Part shown: positions 17,688 to 24,512 of the stretch, one piece after another
Position numbering within the stretch: the stretch's first letter is position 1
Layout: every line of letters begins with the position of its first letter
DNA from: a virus
Length of the DNA stretch: 38,769 nt
Strand: one strand, 5' to 3'
IMG/VR virus record: IMGVR_UViG_3300008266_000337
Span: 1-38,769 of that record
Made by a program: the position numbers and the translations under genes
The notes under the pieces: generated by a model
The model's input: the letters and a program-made list of their open reading frames with translations, nothing else
What the model was told of the DNA's origin: nothing
Databases searched by the model: none

Positions 17688-18019
17688 CTTATTACTACAA
17701 TAGTTATTCCTGCTCCAAAAATAGTACATAAAAAATCACTCTGAGAATCATCAATAGTCCAGTTGGGATTAGTTTTATAATCATATATTTCTTTCCCCAG
17801 GGCAGCTAAACTCGAAACAGTAATTGTAGCAATAAGGGTTTTCTTTTCATCGTTAGGAATAATATAAGTCTTACACATGTAATGGGTTATAGAAGCGGCT
17901 GTAAAACCTGCCCATATATGTAACTGTTTATCCTGAGGTATGATAATAGATTGGGCCTGAAGGTTTCCCAACAAGCCCAATAATAAAATTAATAATATTT
18001 TAGTTTTTAAAGATACCAT
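17675..18019 (-). CDS. YfiM/DUF2279-like small exported protein
   Basis: A 114-aa protein with a signal peptide (LLILLLGLLGNLQAQS). The mature part has DKQLHIWAGFTAAS near the front, then GKEIYDYKTN and DDSQSDFLCTIFGAG, matching the pattern (DK-LH-G-A, KE-YD, D-T-GA) of YfiM-type putative lipoproteins, a small all-helical periplasmic or membrane family of unknown function often in phage lysis regions. There is no lipobox cysteine. Its stop overlaps the start of the next gene by 13 nt and its start overlaps the stop of the CsgG-like gene by 20 nt. Confidence 0.72.
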   Translation of the reverse strand: MVSLKTKILLILLLGLLGNLQAQSIIIPQDKQLHIWAGFTAASITHYMCKTYIIPNDEKKTLIATITVSSLAALGKEIYDYKTNPNWTIDDSQSDFLCTIFGAGITIVVIRWEF

Positions 18020-18686
18020 TCTTGATTAAGTTTTCTACAACTTTAGCAGTTGCGGTTTCTAAAGATTTACGAGTTGCTTTACCAACAGTACTTTGAGAAA
18101 ACTTCATATCAAGAGATTTTAAGAATGATTCACCTGTTTTAGTAGATTCACCTTCACCCGAACCGATATAGATTTGTCCTGTTTTAGCGTCTACAAATCT
18201 TACTTGTAAACGGATAAAAGTAGTTACAACAACAGTTGCTTTACCTTTAACTACAGTTTCATCTTCATCTACAGCAAAATCAGCAACAGTCACATATACA
18301 AAATATTGAGCTGCTTTAATCTTACCTTTTCCATCAATAGGTTCTTCAAAGACACCTTTTTTAGATGCTTTAAATTGGGTTACCATCCTATCCTTGATTT
18401 CACCCTTCTCCTCACTAAATATAAAACGATTCGTTTCATCTAAATAATCTAATGTAGTTTCTGCAAAACCTAATCCAACATTTTTTTCAGCTAAAGCAGG
18501 ATACATAGCAAATAATTTACTCATATCCACATTGACTACCTGAACTACTTTTTTAATAGAATCAGTGTAGTTAGAAACCGTTGAAATGTCTTTAGTTTCA
18601 ATTACATCTTTTTCAGTAGTGGTTTTCATTGAACCACAACCTGCAATAAGTAATACTAATAAAAGACTACCAAGGTTCTTCTTCAT
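18000..18686 (-). CDS. CsgG-family outer-membrane lipoprotein
   Basis: The start is set at MKKNLGSLLLVLLIAGCGS, giving a clear lipoprotein signal peptide with lipobox LIAGC (Cys17); the longer open frame upstream of it is leucine/lysine-repeat sequence arising from the overlapping gene. The 228-aa product has the CsgG/curli-production core: VGLGFAETTLDYL, DETNRFIFSEEKG, VTQFKASKKG and repeated V-V beta strands (KGKATVVVTTFIRLQVRF). CsgG forms a nonameric secretion channel for curli in bacteria. Here it may help export or display the phage's secreted proteins, which is inference. It overlaps its neighbours on both sides. Confidence 0.82.
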   Translation of the reverse strand: MKKNLGSLLLVLLIAGCGSMKTTTEKDVIETKDISTVSNYTDSIKKVVQVVNVDMSKLFAMYPALAEKNVGLGFAETTLDYLDETNRFIFSEEKGEIKDRMVTQFKASKKGVFEEPIDGKGKIKAAQYFVYVTVADFAVDEDETVVKGKATVVVTTFIRLQVRFVDAKTGQIYIGSGEGESTKTGESFLKSLDMKFSQSTVGKATRKSLETATAKVVENLIKNGIFKN

Positions 18687-18990
18687 CTTTAGCGGGTTTA
18701 GAAGCCGGAGCAGCAGCAGGAGTAGTAGATGCGGGTGATGCTTTTTCTTTAATAATAACAGTGTTAGTACCACCTGCGGCCTGTTGTTTTTGACTGTTTT
18801 CATTACTGTTTGTAATGTTAATAACAGGAGCAGGAGCTGTAACAGCTGTTGGAGTTTCTGGTTTAGATTCTTCTCCTCCACCTAAGTGAGTAGCAAACCA
18901 TGCACCACCGGCAGTTACCGCAGTGGTAATAGCTCCGATGATGGCTTTTTTAACAGCGGACATTCCGCCTTCTTCTTTTTCTTCTGACAT
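18667..18990 (-). CDS. Single-TM protein with Ala/Pro/Thr-rich tail
   Basis: A 107-aa protein with a charged N-terminus, one hydrophobic helix (AIIGAITTAVTAGGAWFATHL, residues 17-37) and a low-complexity tail of Pro, Ala, Thr and Lys (PETPTAVTAPAPV). The tail probably spans periplasm. It has no clear family; topologically it could be a spanin-like or membrane scaffold element. It overlaps the CsgG-like gene by 20 nt and follows the two-TM protein with a 1-nt gap. Confidence 0.7.
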   Translation of the reverse strand: MSEEKEEGGMSAVKKAIIGAITTAVTAGGAWFATHLGGGEESKPETPTAVTAPAPVINITNSNENSQKQQAAGGTNTVIIKEKASPASTTPAAAPASKPAKDEEEPW

Positions 18991-18991
18991 A

Positions 18992-19336
18992 TTATTCGTT
19001 ATTTAAAGTGCTTGATAATGATTGTCCATCTTCTTCGTCAACCTTTTGGATTAACATTTTGTCTCTATCTTCAGAATTAAACCAATAGTCAACTACTTTG
19101 TTTAAGTTACCTACGAAGGCACCTAATAAAATTAAAAGTAATTCTTTCCAAGATTCAGCTATAGTAACATGAAAGAAAACAGCCGAGTTAATTCCTAAAA
19201 TAATAAAGAAAAATAAAAACAATACAACTAAAGTAATTTTCCAACGGTTAGATTGCATTTGTTGTAACATATAGTAGAAACGATTCTTATCGTCTACTTG
19301 TACAAATTCTTGTTTGAAAGCGTTTCCTAGTTTCAT
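18992..19336 (-). CDS. Two-TM membrane protein, holin-like
   Basis: A 114-aa protein whose middle has two predicted membrane helices (ITLVVLFLFFFIILGINSA and ELLLILLGAFVGNLNKV) and an acidic C-terminal tail with DRDKMLIQKVDEED. It resembles class II holins or antiholins in topology. Together with the other holin-like gene it could make up an inner-membrane lysis pair. It overlaps the 629-aa gene start by one base. Confidence 0.65.
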   Translation of the reverse strand: MKLGNAFKQEFVQVDDKNRFYYMLQQMQSNRWKITLVVLFLFFFIILGINSAVFFHVTIAESWKELLLILLGAFVGNLNKVVDYWFNSEDRDKMLIQKVDEEDGQSLSSTLNNE

Positions 19337-21225
19337 TACTTATTAATAAATATTTTATGAGATTTAGATGTTGTACTAGTTTGTAAAGACATTATGTACA
19401 TTCCGTTTGCTAATTGATCTAATTTTACTAAATATTTGTATTCACCAGCAGGCATGTTTTGGTTTAATACCTCTAATACTCTTTGACCAATTAAATTACT
19501 TACATTCAAAGCAACTTCTGAATCTACATCCACTTTAAATTCAACTACTACTTCTCCTTGATTAGGATTAGGAAATATAATTAATTTTTCAACACCAATT
19601 ACTTGAACGCCTTGTTTTGCTTTACGAACTTCAACAATACCCATTGCAGGAGTAACATTTAAGTCTTTGGCATTTACATCACCTACAAATTTAGGACCAG
19701 TCCAAATAGCGGCTGTACCCCATTCATCTTGAGGTTTTTTAGCAATAAATTGTAAATTCATTACTGTTTCTCCATCATTTAACCACTGACCACCTTTTAA
19801 ATCAGCTGAACCAAAAGCTATTACTCCATTATCAGGATTAGTAAATGAGGTCCAGTTCATCATTTTTTCAGTTAAGTCAATTTTCTTAAATTCTAATAAA
19901 GCGGTATCATATTTTAATTCTAATTGAAAAGCACCTAATTGTTTCCCATCAGTTAATACTTTAACAGGAACATTAACTAAGTTACCTTGGTCAACAGTTA
20001 CTTTAGGCATATTTACTTCAATTTTTTCAACTACATTATCATAAGAAACTGTATTATCAATAATATATTTGTTAGCATTAGCCTGATTAGTAATTTTGAT
20101 AGGAGTTAAACGAGCCATTTTAAATCCTGTTTCATTTGCATCACCTTTAACATTTACATAATATGTAATAGAATCTTTACCATCAATTGTATAATAGAAA
20201 TTAGTTACACCTGAAATTGTAGTTGCATAGTTGGTTGAAGACCCTTTAATAGTGTTATATTCGGCTACAGTAAAGAATAAAATATCTTTTTGTGAATTAG
20301 GCCATTTATTAAATCTACCTGCTAATCTACCATAAACTGAATAAACGTCTGCAATTGTAATATTACCATCAGCACCATTTACATCCATAGAATAAAAATC
20401 AAATCCTTTAGGAGTATAAGATGAAAGCATTACTTGATTAATCTTTTGAGCATCGGCTGTTGAAAAAACAGAACCAGCAGTCATAGTATCACCTTTAACA
20501 GCCATTCTTACATCCCAATAAGTTGTATCAATATTTTTAAAGAATACTACGTGACCATTAGAATTAGTAGATTTAGATTCTACTGTAGTCCAAGATCCAC
20601 CAGGTGATTTCTTTTCTAAAGATACCCATAAGTTTTTAGAATTAGTACCTGTAGTATTAATAAATTTACCTGCAAATCTTAACATCTTTTGATTCATTCT
20701 ACCACCATAAGAATAAACAGTTAAAGTAGTATCATTACCAAAATTAGTTGAAGCTAAATTAGGAAATGAACTTACACCTGAAATTTTTAATGACTTAATA
20801 GAATCTAAAGTGTTCCAAGTAGCTGCTGATGTATGAGTAAATGTCAAATCAAAAGTAGCACCATTTGAATAATTAAAAGTAGAATTAGTACCAGTATAAA
20901 CTACAGTAACTGTTAAATGACCACTTGTATTGTTATCTGTGTATTGAAGATATTGGTCTGTTGATGAAATTTTTAATGAAGGAATAACACCTGTAAAAGC
21001 AGTATTATCATAAAAAATTCTAAACTGCATACCTGTGATTTTTTCAGAGGTTGAAGTGTTGTAAAAATACAAAGGAGCAACCGTTTTACCAGTTGTGTAA
21101 GTTTCTACTTTGTAACCAGAGTCAATTACTACCCAGTGACCTGTTCCTGGTGATGTTGAAGCACTTTGAGCAAAAGCTCCAAAAGTTGCTAAAAGCGAGA
21201 TTAGGAATAATGTTATTTTTTTCAT
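19336..21225 (-). CDS. Surface protein: two cohesin-like domains, dockerin-like module, T9SS sorting domain
   Basis: A 629-aa secreted protein. Residues 1-20 are a signal peptide (LFLISLLATFGAFAQ). Residues about 45-170 look like a cohesin (GMQFRIFYDNTAFTG, GATFDLTFTHT). Residues 252-305 are dockerin-like: STADAQKINQVML, then a calcium loop in MDVNGADGNITIADVY. Residues about 402-535 form a second cohesin-like domain (VNVPVKVLTDG, GAFQLELKYDTALLEF, GETVMNLQFIA). Residues 548-629 match the T9SS type A sorting domain: LIIFPNPNQGEVVVEF, NLIGQRVLE, PAGEYKYLVKL, LANGMYIM, then SHKIFINK. In Bacteroidota such domains direct export by the type IX system and surface anchoring. The phage therefore appears to encode a cargo of the host secretion system. 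The AATATTTATTA box lies 5 nt upstream of the next gene's region. Confidence 0.88.
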   Translation of the reverse strand: MKKITLFLISLLATFGAFAQSASTSPGTGHWVVIDSGYKVETYTTGKTVAPLYFYNTSTSEKITGMQFRIFYDNTAFTGVIPSLKISSTDQYLQYTDNNTSGHLTVTVVYTGTNSTFNYSNGATFDLTFTHTSAATWNTLDSIKSLKISGVSSFPNLASTNFGNDTTLTVYSYGGRMNQKMLRFAGKFINTTGTNSKNLWVSLEKKSPGGSWTTVESKSTNSNGHVVFFKNIDTTYWDVRMAVKGDTMTAGSVFSTADAQKINQVMLSSYTPKGFDFYSMDVNGADGNITIADVYSVYGRLAGRFNKWPNSQKDILFFTVAEYNTIKGSSTNYATTISGVTNFYYTIDGKDSITYYVNVKGDANETGFKMARLTPIKITNQANANKYIIDNTVSYDNVVEKIEVNMPKVTVDQGNLVNVPVKVLTDGKQLGAFQLELKYDTALLEFKKIDLTEKMMNWTSFTNPDNGVIAFGSADLKGGQWLNDGETVMNLQFIAKKPQDEWGTAAIWTGPKFVGDVNAKDLNVTPAMGIVEVRKAKQGVQVIGVEKLIIFPNPNQGEVVVEFKVDVDSEVALNVSNLIGQRVLEVLNQNMPAGEYKYLVKLDQLANGMYIMSLQTSTTSKSHKIFINK

Positions 21226-21665
21226 TGTGTTGCTTGTATGTTCTTTAAAGCATGGTCAATTAACCATGGTTCTGGATTAGGCAACATTTTTAAAAACTCT
21301 AATTCATAGCGATAGCAGTAGTTTTCTTCTGCTCTCTCACTTAATCCATTTTTCCTGCCCATCAGGTATAAATGAAGACTTTCATGTACAAGAACGACAG
21401 CTAAATTGTTTATTGAATTCAATTTAACGTCACCTACTGAAACTAAAATGGTTTTAACACCATCATTAGAGGAAAAACTGTTACTCCAAAACTCTACTTT
21501 AGAACAAACATTAGTTAGCAACTTATATTTAGTAGAATCATATTGCTTAACAATACTTAAAGCAGAATCGATTTTTAAATCCCAACCATCACCTGCTTTA
21601 TCTATTTGGATTTGGGAATATAAAATACTTGGTAATAAAAATAGAATTAACCATAGTGATTTCAC
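21222..21665 (-). CDS. Secreted HExxH (zincin-like) protein
   Basis: A GTG at 21665 is chosen as start, giving a signal peptide (KSLWLILFLLPSILYSQ); the only in-frame ATG further upstream lies inside tRNA-Met(CAT). The 147-aa product has a HESLHLY motif (HExxH zinc-binding helix) in LVHESLHLYLMGRKNG, with a possible third ligand in the downstream ERAEENYCYRYELEFL helix. Zincin-type metalloproteases act on proteins or peptidoglycan peptides, so it may be a small surface or periplasmic protease. Enzymatic activity is inferred from one motif. Its stop overlaps the 629-aa gene start by 4 nt. Confidence 0.65.
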   Translation of the reverse strand: MKSLWLILFLLPSILYSQIQIDKAGDGWDLKIDSALSIVKQYDSTKYKLLTNVCSKVEFWSNSFSSNDGVKTILVSVGDVKLNSINNLAVVLVHESLHLYLMGRKNGLSERAEENYCYRYELEFLKMLPNPEPWLIDHALKNIQATQ

Positions 21666-21699
21666 ATTGATAAATATGAAACCTTTTTGAGAATTATTG

Positions 21700-21774
21700 T
21701 GGGCCATACAGGATTTGAACCTGTGATCTTCGCATTATGAGTGCGCTGCTTTCACCAGACTAAGCTAAAGGCCC
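21700..21774 (-). tRNA. tRNA with CAT anticodon (Met or lysidine-type Ile)
   Basis: Cloverleaf with acceptor GGGCCTT/ATGGCCC, anticodon loop CTCATAA, T-loop TTCAAAT. The elongator body resembles tRNA-Ile2 (CAT, lysidine-modified) as well as tRNA-Met; sequence alone does not decide. No CCA is encoded. It is the last tRNA of the array and lies at the 5' end of the HExxH gene. Confidence 0.9.
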
Positions 21775-21790
21775 TAATAAATGACTCTAA

Positions 21791-23167
21791 TTAAAGAGCC
21801 ATAATTTTTTCATATCTTTCACTCAATAGAGTTTCCAACATGATTCCTTTTGGAGTAAAATCTTTACCTGCCAAAACGTTTTTAACAATCGATGGAGAGG
21901 CTCCTGAAACTAATGCTACATCTTTAGTATCTGCTGATACTGGAACATTACCTTCCCGTCCGTTTACGTTCCAAAATGCTAATTTTGGCATTTTATAACC
22001 TGCGGCTTCAAACTTATCTTGAATTACTTCAAAATTAGTTCTACCACTACAAGCCTGATTAAACTCCATATCTGAAATAATCAAGATAGTTTCTGGTAAA
22101 TCTGATTGAGATAAGTTGTTTTCCTTTGCTTTATCTAACACTAGGTCAAATACGGATTGCAAATTAGTACTCATACCCCATTCGGCTCTTCTTAACTGAT
22201 TAAATCTTTCAATCACATTACCTTTTAAGTATTGTAATTTTGGAGATTCTGAGAAAGTAATAAAGGCATCTTTAAATACTGATTTATTTCTTTCCGACAA
22301 GTACACACCCAAAGAAACCGAAATTTCCATTGGCAATCCCAACATAGAACCAGATACATCACAAACTGGTAAAAATGAACCTTCTCCCACATAGTCAGGT
22401 AAATTCATCCATTGAGCTAACAATGTGTTTTTATCCATTCCTTTAGTAAAAGATTGATACAATTGATATGGAAATAAAGTACCTGAATTAACTTTAGCTT
22501 CTCCTTTTACAACAGCATTGATAAAACCACTGAATCTATACTCATCATTTCTAGCAAATGCTCTTTTGTATTTTTGGAAAGCTTGTGATGGAATTTTAGA
22601 ATACTCAATAGCATCCCATTCTTTATTACACATAGCAGTTTCAACTACTTTAGTTTTTTCAACAATCATTTTACGGAACTGTTTTGGAGTAATTCCTAAA
22701 TGCTTATGCATTGAAGAAAACCAAATACCTTTACGTGGGAACCATTTAGCTAACAAACCGCTATTTTCTTTTTCTAATTCACTTTTCATCCAATCCAAGT
22801 TAGTAGCATTTGGTGTTAAGATTGTGAAAACATCTTTCCAATAACCATATTCTGGAATTAAGCGAGCATTGAATTCAAAAACTGAAGGATAGTTTTTAAT
22901 AATATAATTTAAGATGATTTGGAAGAATCTACGTTCTCCTGCTCCACCTCTAACGTCACGAGCCCAAAACAGACACTTAACAGCCAAAGTAGGATCTTCA
23001 CTATATGCTTTTACAAACACATTAATTATATCTTGTTCTGACATTCTACGAGAAGCACCTGCTAAGAAAAACATATCTACAACTGCATTCAATGAAGTTG
23101 AGTTAGTCAAAGCCCCATTAGCAGTTAATGAATCTTTTTGTCTCATTGCGTTAATTAAATTGCTCAT
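21791..23167 (-). CDS. TROVE/DUF2828-family protein, Ro60-like
   Basis: A 458-aa protein with the DUF2828/TROVE signature: GALTNSTSLNAVVDMFF and SEDPTLAVKCLFWARDVRGGAGER (residues 18-79, quoted in parts), which in Ro60 form the HEAT-repeat ring, followed by a von Willebrand A-type domain with the MIDAS motif DVSGS (270-274) and ILIISDMEF. Ro60 binds Y RNAs through the ring and clamps misfolded RNAs; bacterial Rsr associates with RNases such as PNPase. Here the gene lies inside the tRNA array. Its 450-nt leader holds structured RNA that could be its ligand. RNA binding is inferred from family, not seen. It is preceded by its own weak promoter. Confidence 0.82.
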   Translation of the reverse strand: MSNLINAMRQKDSLTANGALTNSTSLNAVVDMFFLAGASRRMSEQDIINVFVKAYSEDPTLAVKCLFWARDVRGGAGERRFFQIILNYIIKNYPSVFEFNARLIPEYGYWKDVFTILTPNATNLDWMKSELEKENSGLLAKWFPRKGIWFSSMHKHLGITPKQFRKMIVEKTKVVETAMCNKEWDAIEYSKIPSQAFQKYKRAFARNDEYRFSGFINAVVKGEAKVNSGTLFPYQLYQSFTKGMDKNTLLAQWMNLPDYVGEGSFLPVCDVSGSMLGLPMEISVSLGVYLSERNKSVFKDAFITFSESPKLQYLKGNVIERFNQLRRAEWGMSTNLQSVFDLVLDKAKENNLSQSDLPETILIISDMEFNQACSGRTNFEVIQDKFEAAGYKMPKLAFWNVNGREGNVPVSADTKDVALVSGASPSIVKNVLAGKDFTPKGIMLETLLSERYEKIMAL

Positions 23168-23217
23168 ATCTTTTATTTTTTTCTTTTACGTTTTTTTTGC
23201 CTCTATCACGACCCGCA

Positions 23218-23340
23218 CCTAGCCAATGTTTTGAGGGGTTACTGAGTACGGCATCGGCTAGGGGAGTCGATGATTGAGGTGTTAGATTGTAATTATTATG
23301 TAGTTTATATAATAATTGCTGGTTGTACTCATTCCCTCAA
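23218..23340 (-). ncRNA. Structured leader RNA of the TROVE gene, pseudoknot-capable
   Basis: Read on the minus strand, a long helix joins TTGAGGG/CCCTCAA and GAGTAC/GTACTC (7 plus 6 bp). It encloses a 9-bp hairpin (AATTATTAT/ATAATAATT) and a smaller CATCG/CGATG hairpin. CCTAGCC and GGCTAGG can form a further 7-bp helix that crosses the outer one, giving a pseudoknot or a switch between states. It sits between the last hairpin element and the TROVE start. It may be a regulatory leader or a Ro-binding RNA; function is unknown. Confidence 0.6.
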
Positions 23341-23406
23341 GAAGTTACAGGATTCGTTGTTTTTTCTACCAATGAAAAGCTGAAAATTGCTGCGTGAATC
23401 CTTTTT
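23341..23406 (-). ncRNA. Hairpin RNA element, copy 1
   Basis: On the minus strand AGGATTC and GAATCCT pair (7 bp), preceded by the CACGCAGCAAT-type segment also in copy 3 and followed by GTAACTT. An inner helix (GAAAA/TTTTC) lies in the loop. It is one of three related elements in the TROVE leader region and is transcribed from the weak promoter next to it. Confidence 0.55.
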
Positions 23407-23421
23407 AATTTCTTTATGTCG

Positions 23422-23453
23422 TTAATATAATAACAATCTTTTAAACAGCCAAG
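23422..23453 (-). promoter_or_regulatory. Putative promoter for hairpin element 1 and the TROVE gene
   Basis: Minus-strand TTGGC, then 18-19 nt, then TATATTAA. It resembles the other promoters in this window but is degenerate in the -7 part. Confidence 0.45.
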
Positions 23454-23478
23454 CTATATTAAAAGAGATTTTTAAAAT

Positions 23479-23550
23479 TTACGGGCTTCCATTTTTTTCA
23501 GTCAATGTTTTCGGAATTGAGATAAAAATAGTTGCTGTTGAAAGCCCTTA
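23479..23550 (-). ncRNA. Hairpin RNA element, copy 2 (diverged)
   Basis: Outer helix GGGCTT(T)C with GAAGCCC and the trailing GTAAATT match the layout of copies 1 and 3, but the CACGCAGCAA segment has become CAACAGCAAC. The inner part differs in sequence, as expected for an RNA conserved in shape rather than base identity. Confidence 0.5.
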
Positions 23551-23552
23551 AT

Positions 23553-23620
23553 AAGTTACGGGATGCGATTTGTGTCAAAGTAAAAGTTTGATTTTGTAAA
23601 ATTGCTGCGTGCATCCCTTT
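23553..23620 (-). ncRNA. Hairpin RNA element, copy 3
   Basis: Helix GGGATGC/GCATCCC (7 bp), the shared CACGCAGCAATTTT segment and trailing GTAACTT match copy 1. A TCAAA/TTTGA inner hairpin lies within. It starts at the very next base after the CCA of tRNA-Arg(TCT), so its 5' end would be made by tRNA 3' processing. Confidence 0.55.
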
Positions 23621-23697
23621 TGGTATTCCCGATTGGATTCGAACCAATCACCTACGCATTAGAAGTGCGTTGCTCTATCCAAATGAGCTACGGGAAC
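23621..23697 (-). tRNA. tRNA-Arg(TCT)
   Basis: Acceptor GTTCCCG/CGGGAAT, D-arm GCTCATTTGGATAGAGC, anticodon loop CTTCTAA, T-loop TTCGAAT. CCA is encoded and is directly followed by hairpin element 3. Confidence 0.95.
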
Positions 23698-23702
23698 ATA
23701 TT

Positions 23703-23791
23703 TGGTGGAGAGAGAGGGATTCGAACCCCCGGTACCTTTCGGTACGCCGGTTTTCAAGACCGGTGCATTAAACCAACTCTGCCATCTGTCC
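23703..23791 (-). tRNA. tRNA-Ser(TGA)
   Basis: Class II tRNA with a long variable arm (GTACC..GGTAC), anticodon loop CTTGAAA, T-loop TTCGAAT, CCA encoded. The acceptor GGACAGA/TCTCTCC has one C-C mismatch. Confidence 0.92.
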
Positions 23792-23795
23792 AAAT

Positions 23796-23920
23796 AAGAA
23801 AAAGCTTCGGGTCTTTCGGGGTTTCTGATTAGGTGCAATGAGTGACGCCTACCTACTATAAACCCTTTTTCAGTAATTAATACACTCTACTTCCTAATTA
23901 CAGCTTCACTGCTTTTTCTT
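23796..23920 (-). ncRNA. Pseudoknotted RNA family, copy A
   Basis: A 10-bp outer helix (AAGAAAAAGC/GCTTTTTCTT) closes 125 nt. Inside, CTG-TA-ATTAG pairs with CTAATCAG and GGGTTT pairs with AAACCC; the two helices cross, forming an H-type pseudoknot. The conserved AAGACCCGAA lies after it. The element fills the gap between tRNA-Asp (CCA one base upstream) and tRNA-Ser. A diverged second copy lies at 32377-32510. Confidence 0.65.
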
Positions 23921-23921
23921 T

Positions 23922-23998
23922 TGGCGGCTCGTACGGGACTCGAACCCGTGACCTTCGCCGTGACAGGGCGACATTGTAACCATCTCTACTAACGAGCC
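23922..23998 (-). tRNA. tRNA-Asp(GTC)
   Basis: Acceptor GGCTCGT/ACGAGCC, anticodon loop CTGTCAC, T-loop TTCGAGT, discriminator G and encoded CCA. Its 3' end abuts pseudoknot RNA copy A. Confidence 0.94.
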
Positions 23999-24008
23999 AA
24001 TAAATTTG

Positions 24009-24082
24009 TGGACCAGGTGAGAATCGAACTCACCACACTCTCCTTGCAAGGGAGAATCGCCAGCCTTGGTACATGCCAGCCC
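24009..24082 (-). tRNA. tRNA-Ala(TGC)
   Basis: Anticodon stem CTCC/GGAG around CTTGCAA, T-loop TTCGATT, acceptor GGGCTGG/CTGGTCC with wobble pairs. The D-arm is weak (several wobble pairs). No CCA encoded. Confidence 0.85.
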
Positions 24083-24091
24083 ATTTATTTT

Positions 24092-24164
24092 GTTGTCCCT
24101 GGAGGATTCGAACCTCCACGCTCTGAGTCAAAGTCAGATGAACTGCCATTATTCTAAAGGACAA
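24092..24164 (-). tRNA. tRNA-Gln(TTG)
   Basis: Acceptor TTGTCCT/GGGACAA with the U1 start usual for tRNA-Gln, anticodon loop CTTTGAC, T-loop TTCGAAT. No CCA encoded. Confidence 0.92.
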
Positions 24165-24168
24165 GATA

Positions 24169-24346
24169 ATGAAACTATTTCTCCGGGTTTTACTTATGGT
24201 TTGTTCCCCATAACCTGTTGCCGTGCACAGCAGAGCAGGGACCTGAACATGATACCTTAGGTCATTTAATCTTCGTTGAGGTCATGACTCCTCTGAAGCT
24301 AAGGTTTCTTTCAATGAGTGCTTATCTCATCTTATGTTAGTTTCAT
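24169..24346 (-). ncRNA. Structured RNA between tRNA-Met and tRNA-Gln
   Basis: ATGAAACTA pairs with TAGTTTCAT (9 bp) at the ends of a 178-nt gap whose 5' end abuts the CCA of tRNA-Met. Inside are ACCTTAG/CTAAGGT (7 bp, enclosing CTTC/GAAG and GAGG/CCTC), ATGAG/CTCAT, TTATGG/CCATAA and a GTTC/GAAC helix. No ORF of length is present. It matches no family I know. Confidence 0.55.
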
Positions 24347-24423
24347 GGTTGCGGGAGTGGGAATCGAACCCACCTAGTCCGAGCTTATGAGACTCGTCAG
24401 TGCACCAGCTCTAGTTCCCCGCA
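24346..24423 (-). tRNA. tRNA-Met(CAT)
   Basis: Acceptor TGCGGGG/TCCCGCA, anticodon loop CTCATAA on a CGAGT/GCTCG stem, T-loop TTCGATT, CCA encoded. The acceptor looks initiator-like but the stem lacks the three G-C pairs, so the elongator role is preferred; not settled. Confidence 0.9.
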
Positions 24424-24428
24424 ATTTA

Positions 24429-24503
24429 TGGTAGCCCGTACGAGAATCGAACTCGTCTTTACAGGTTGAAAACCTGGTATCCTAACCGATAGATGAACGG
24501 GCC
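24429..24503 (-). tRNA. tRNA-Glu(TTC)
   Basis: Acceptor GGCCCGT/ACGGGCT, anticodon loop TTTTCAA-type with TTC, T-loop TTCGATT, CCA encoded. Confidence 0.93.
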
Positions 24504-24512
24504 ATTTATTAG

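Noticed and set aside
18687-18881. Leu/Lys-rich N-terminal extension of the CsgG-like protein
   Set aside because: The low-complexity stretch is read from the overlapping Ala/Pro-rich gene in another frame. A lipoprotein signal begins at 18686.
23218-23340. Known riboswitch (c-di-GMP-I, TPP, preQ1)
   Set aside because: The CACGCA strings recall c-di-GMP-I only superficially; conserved cores of these families are absent.
23202-23620. CRISPR-like array in the TROVE leader
   Set aside because: Repeats are only three, diverged, unevenly spaced and hairpin-shaped; no spacer pattern or cas genes.
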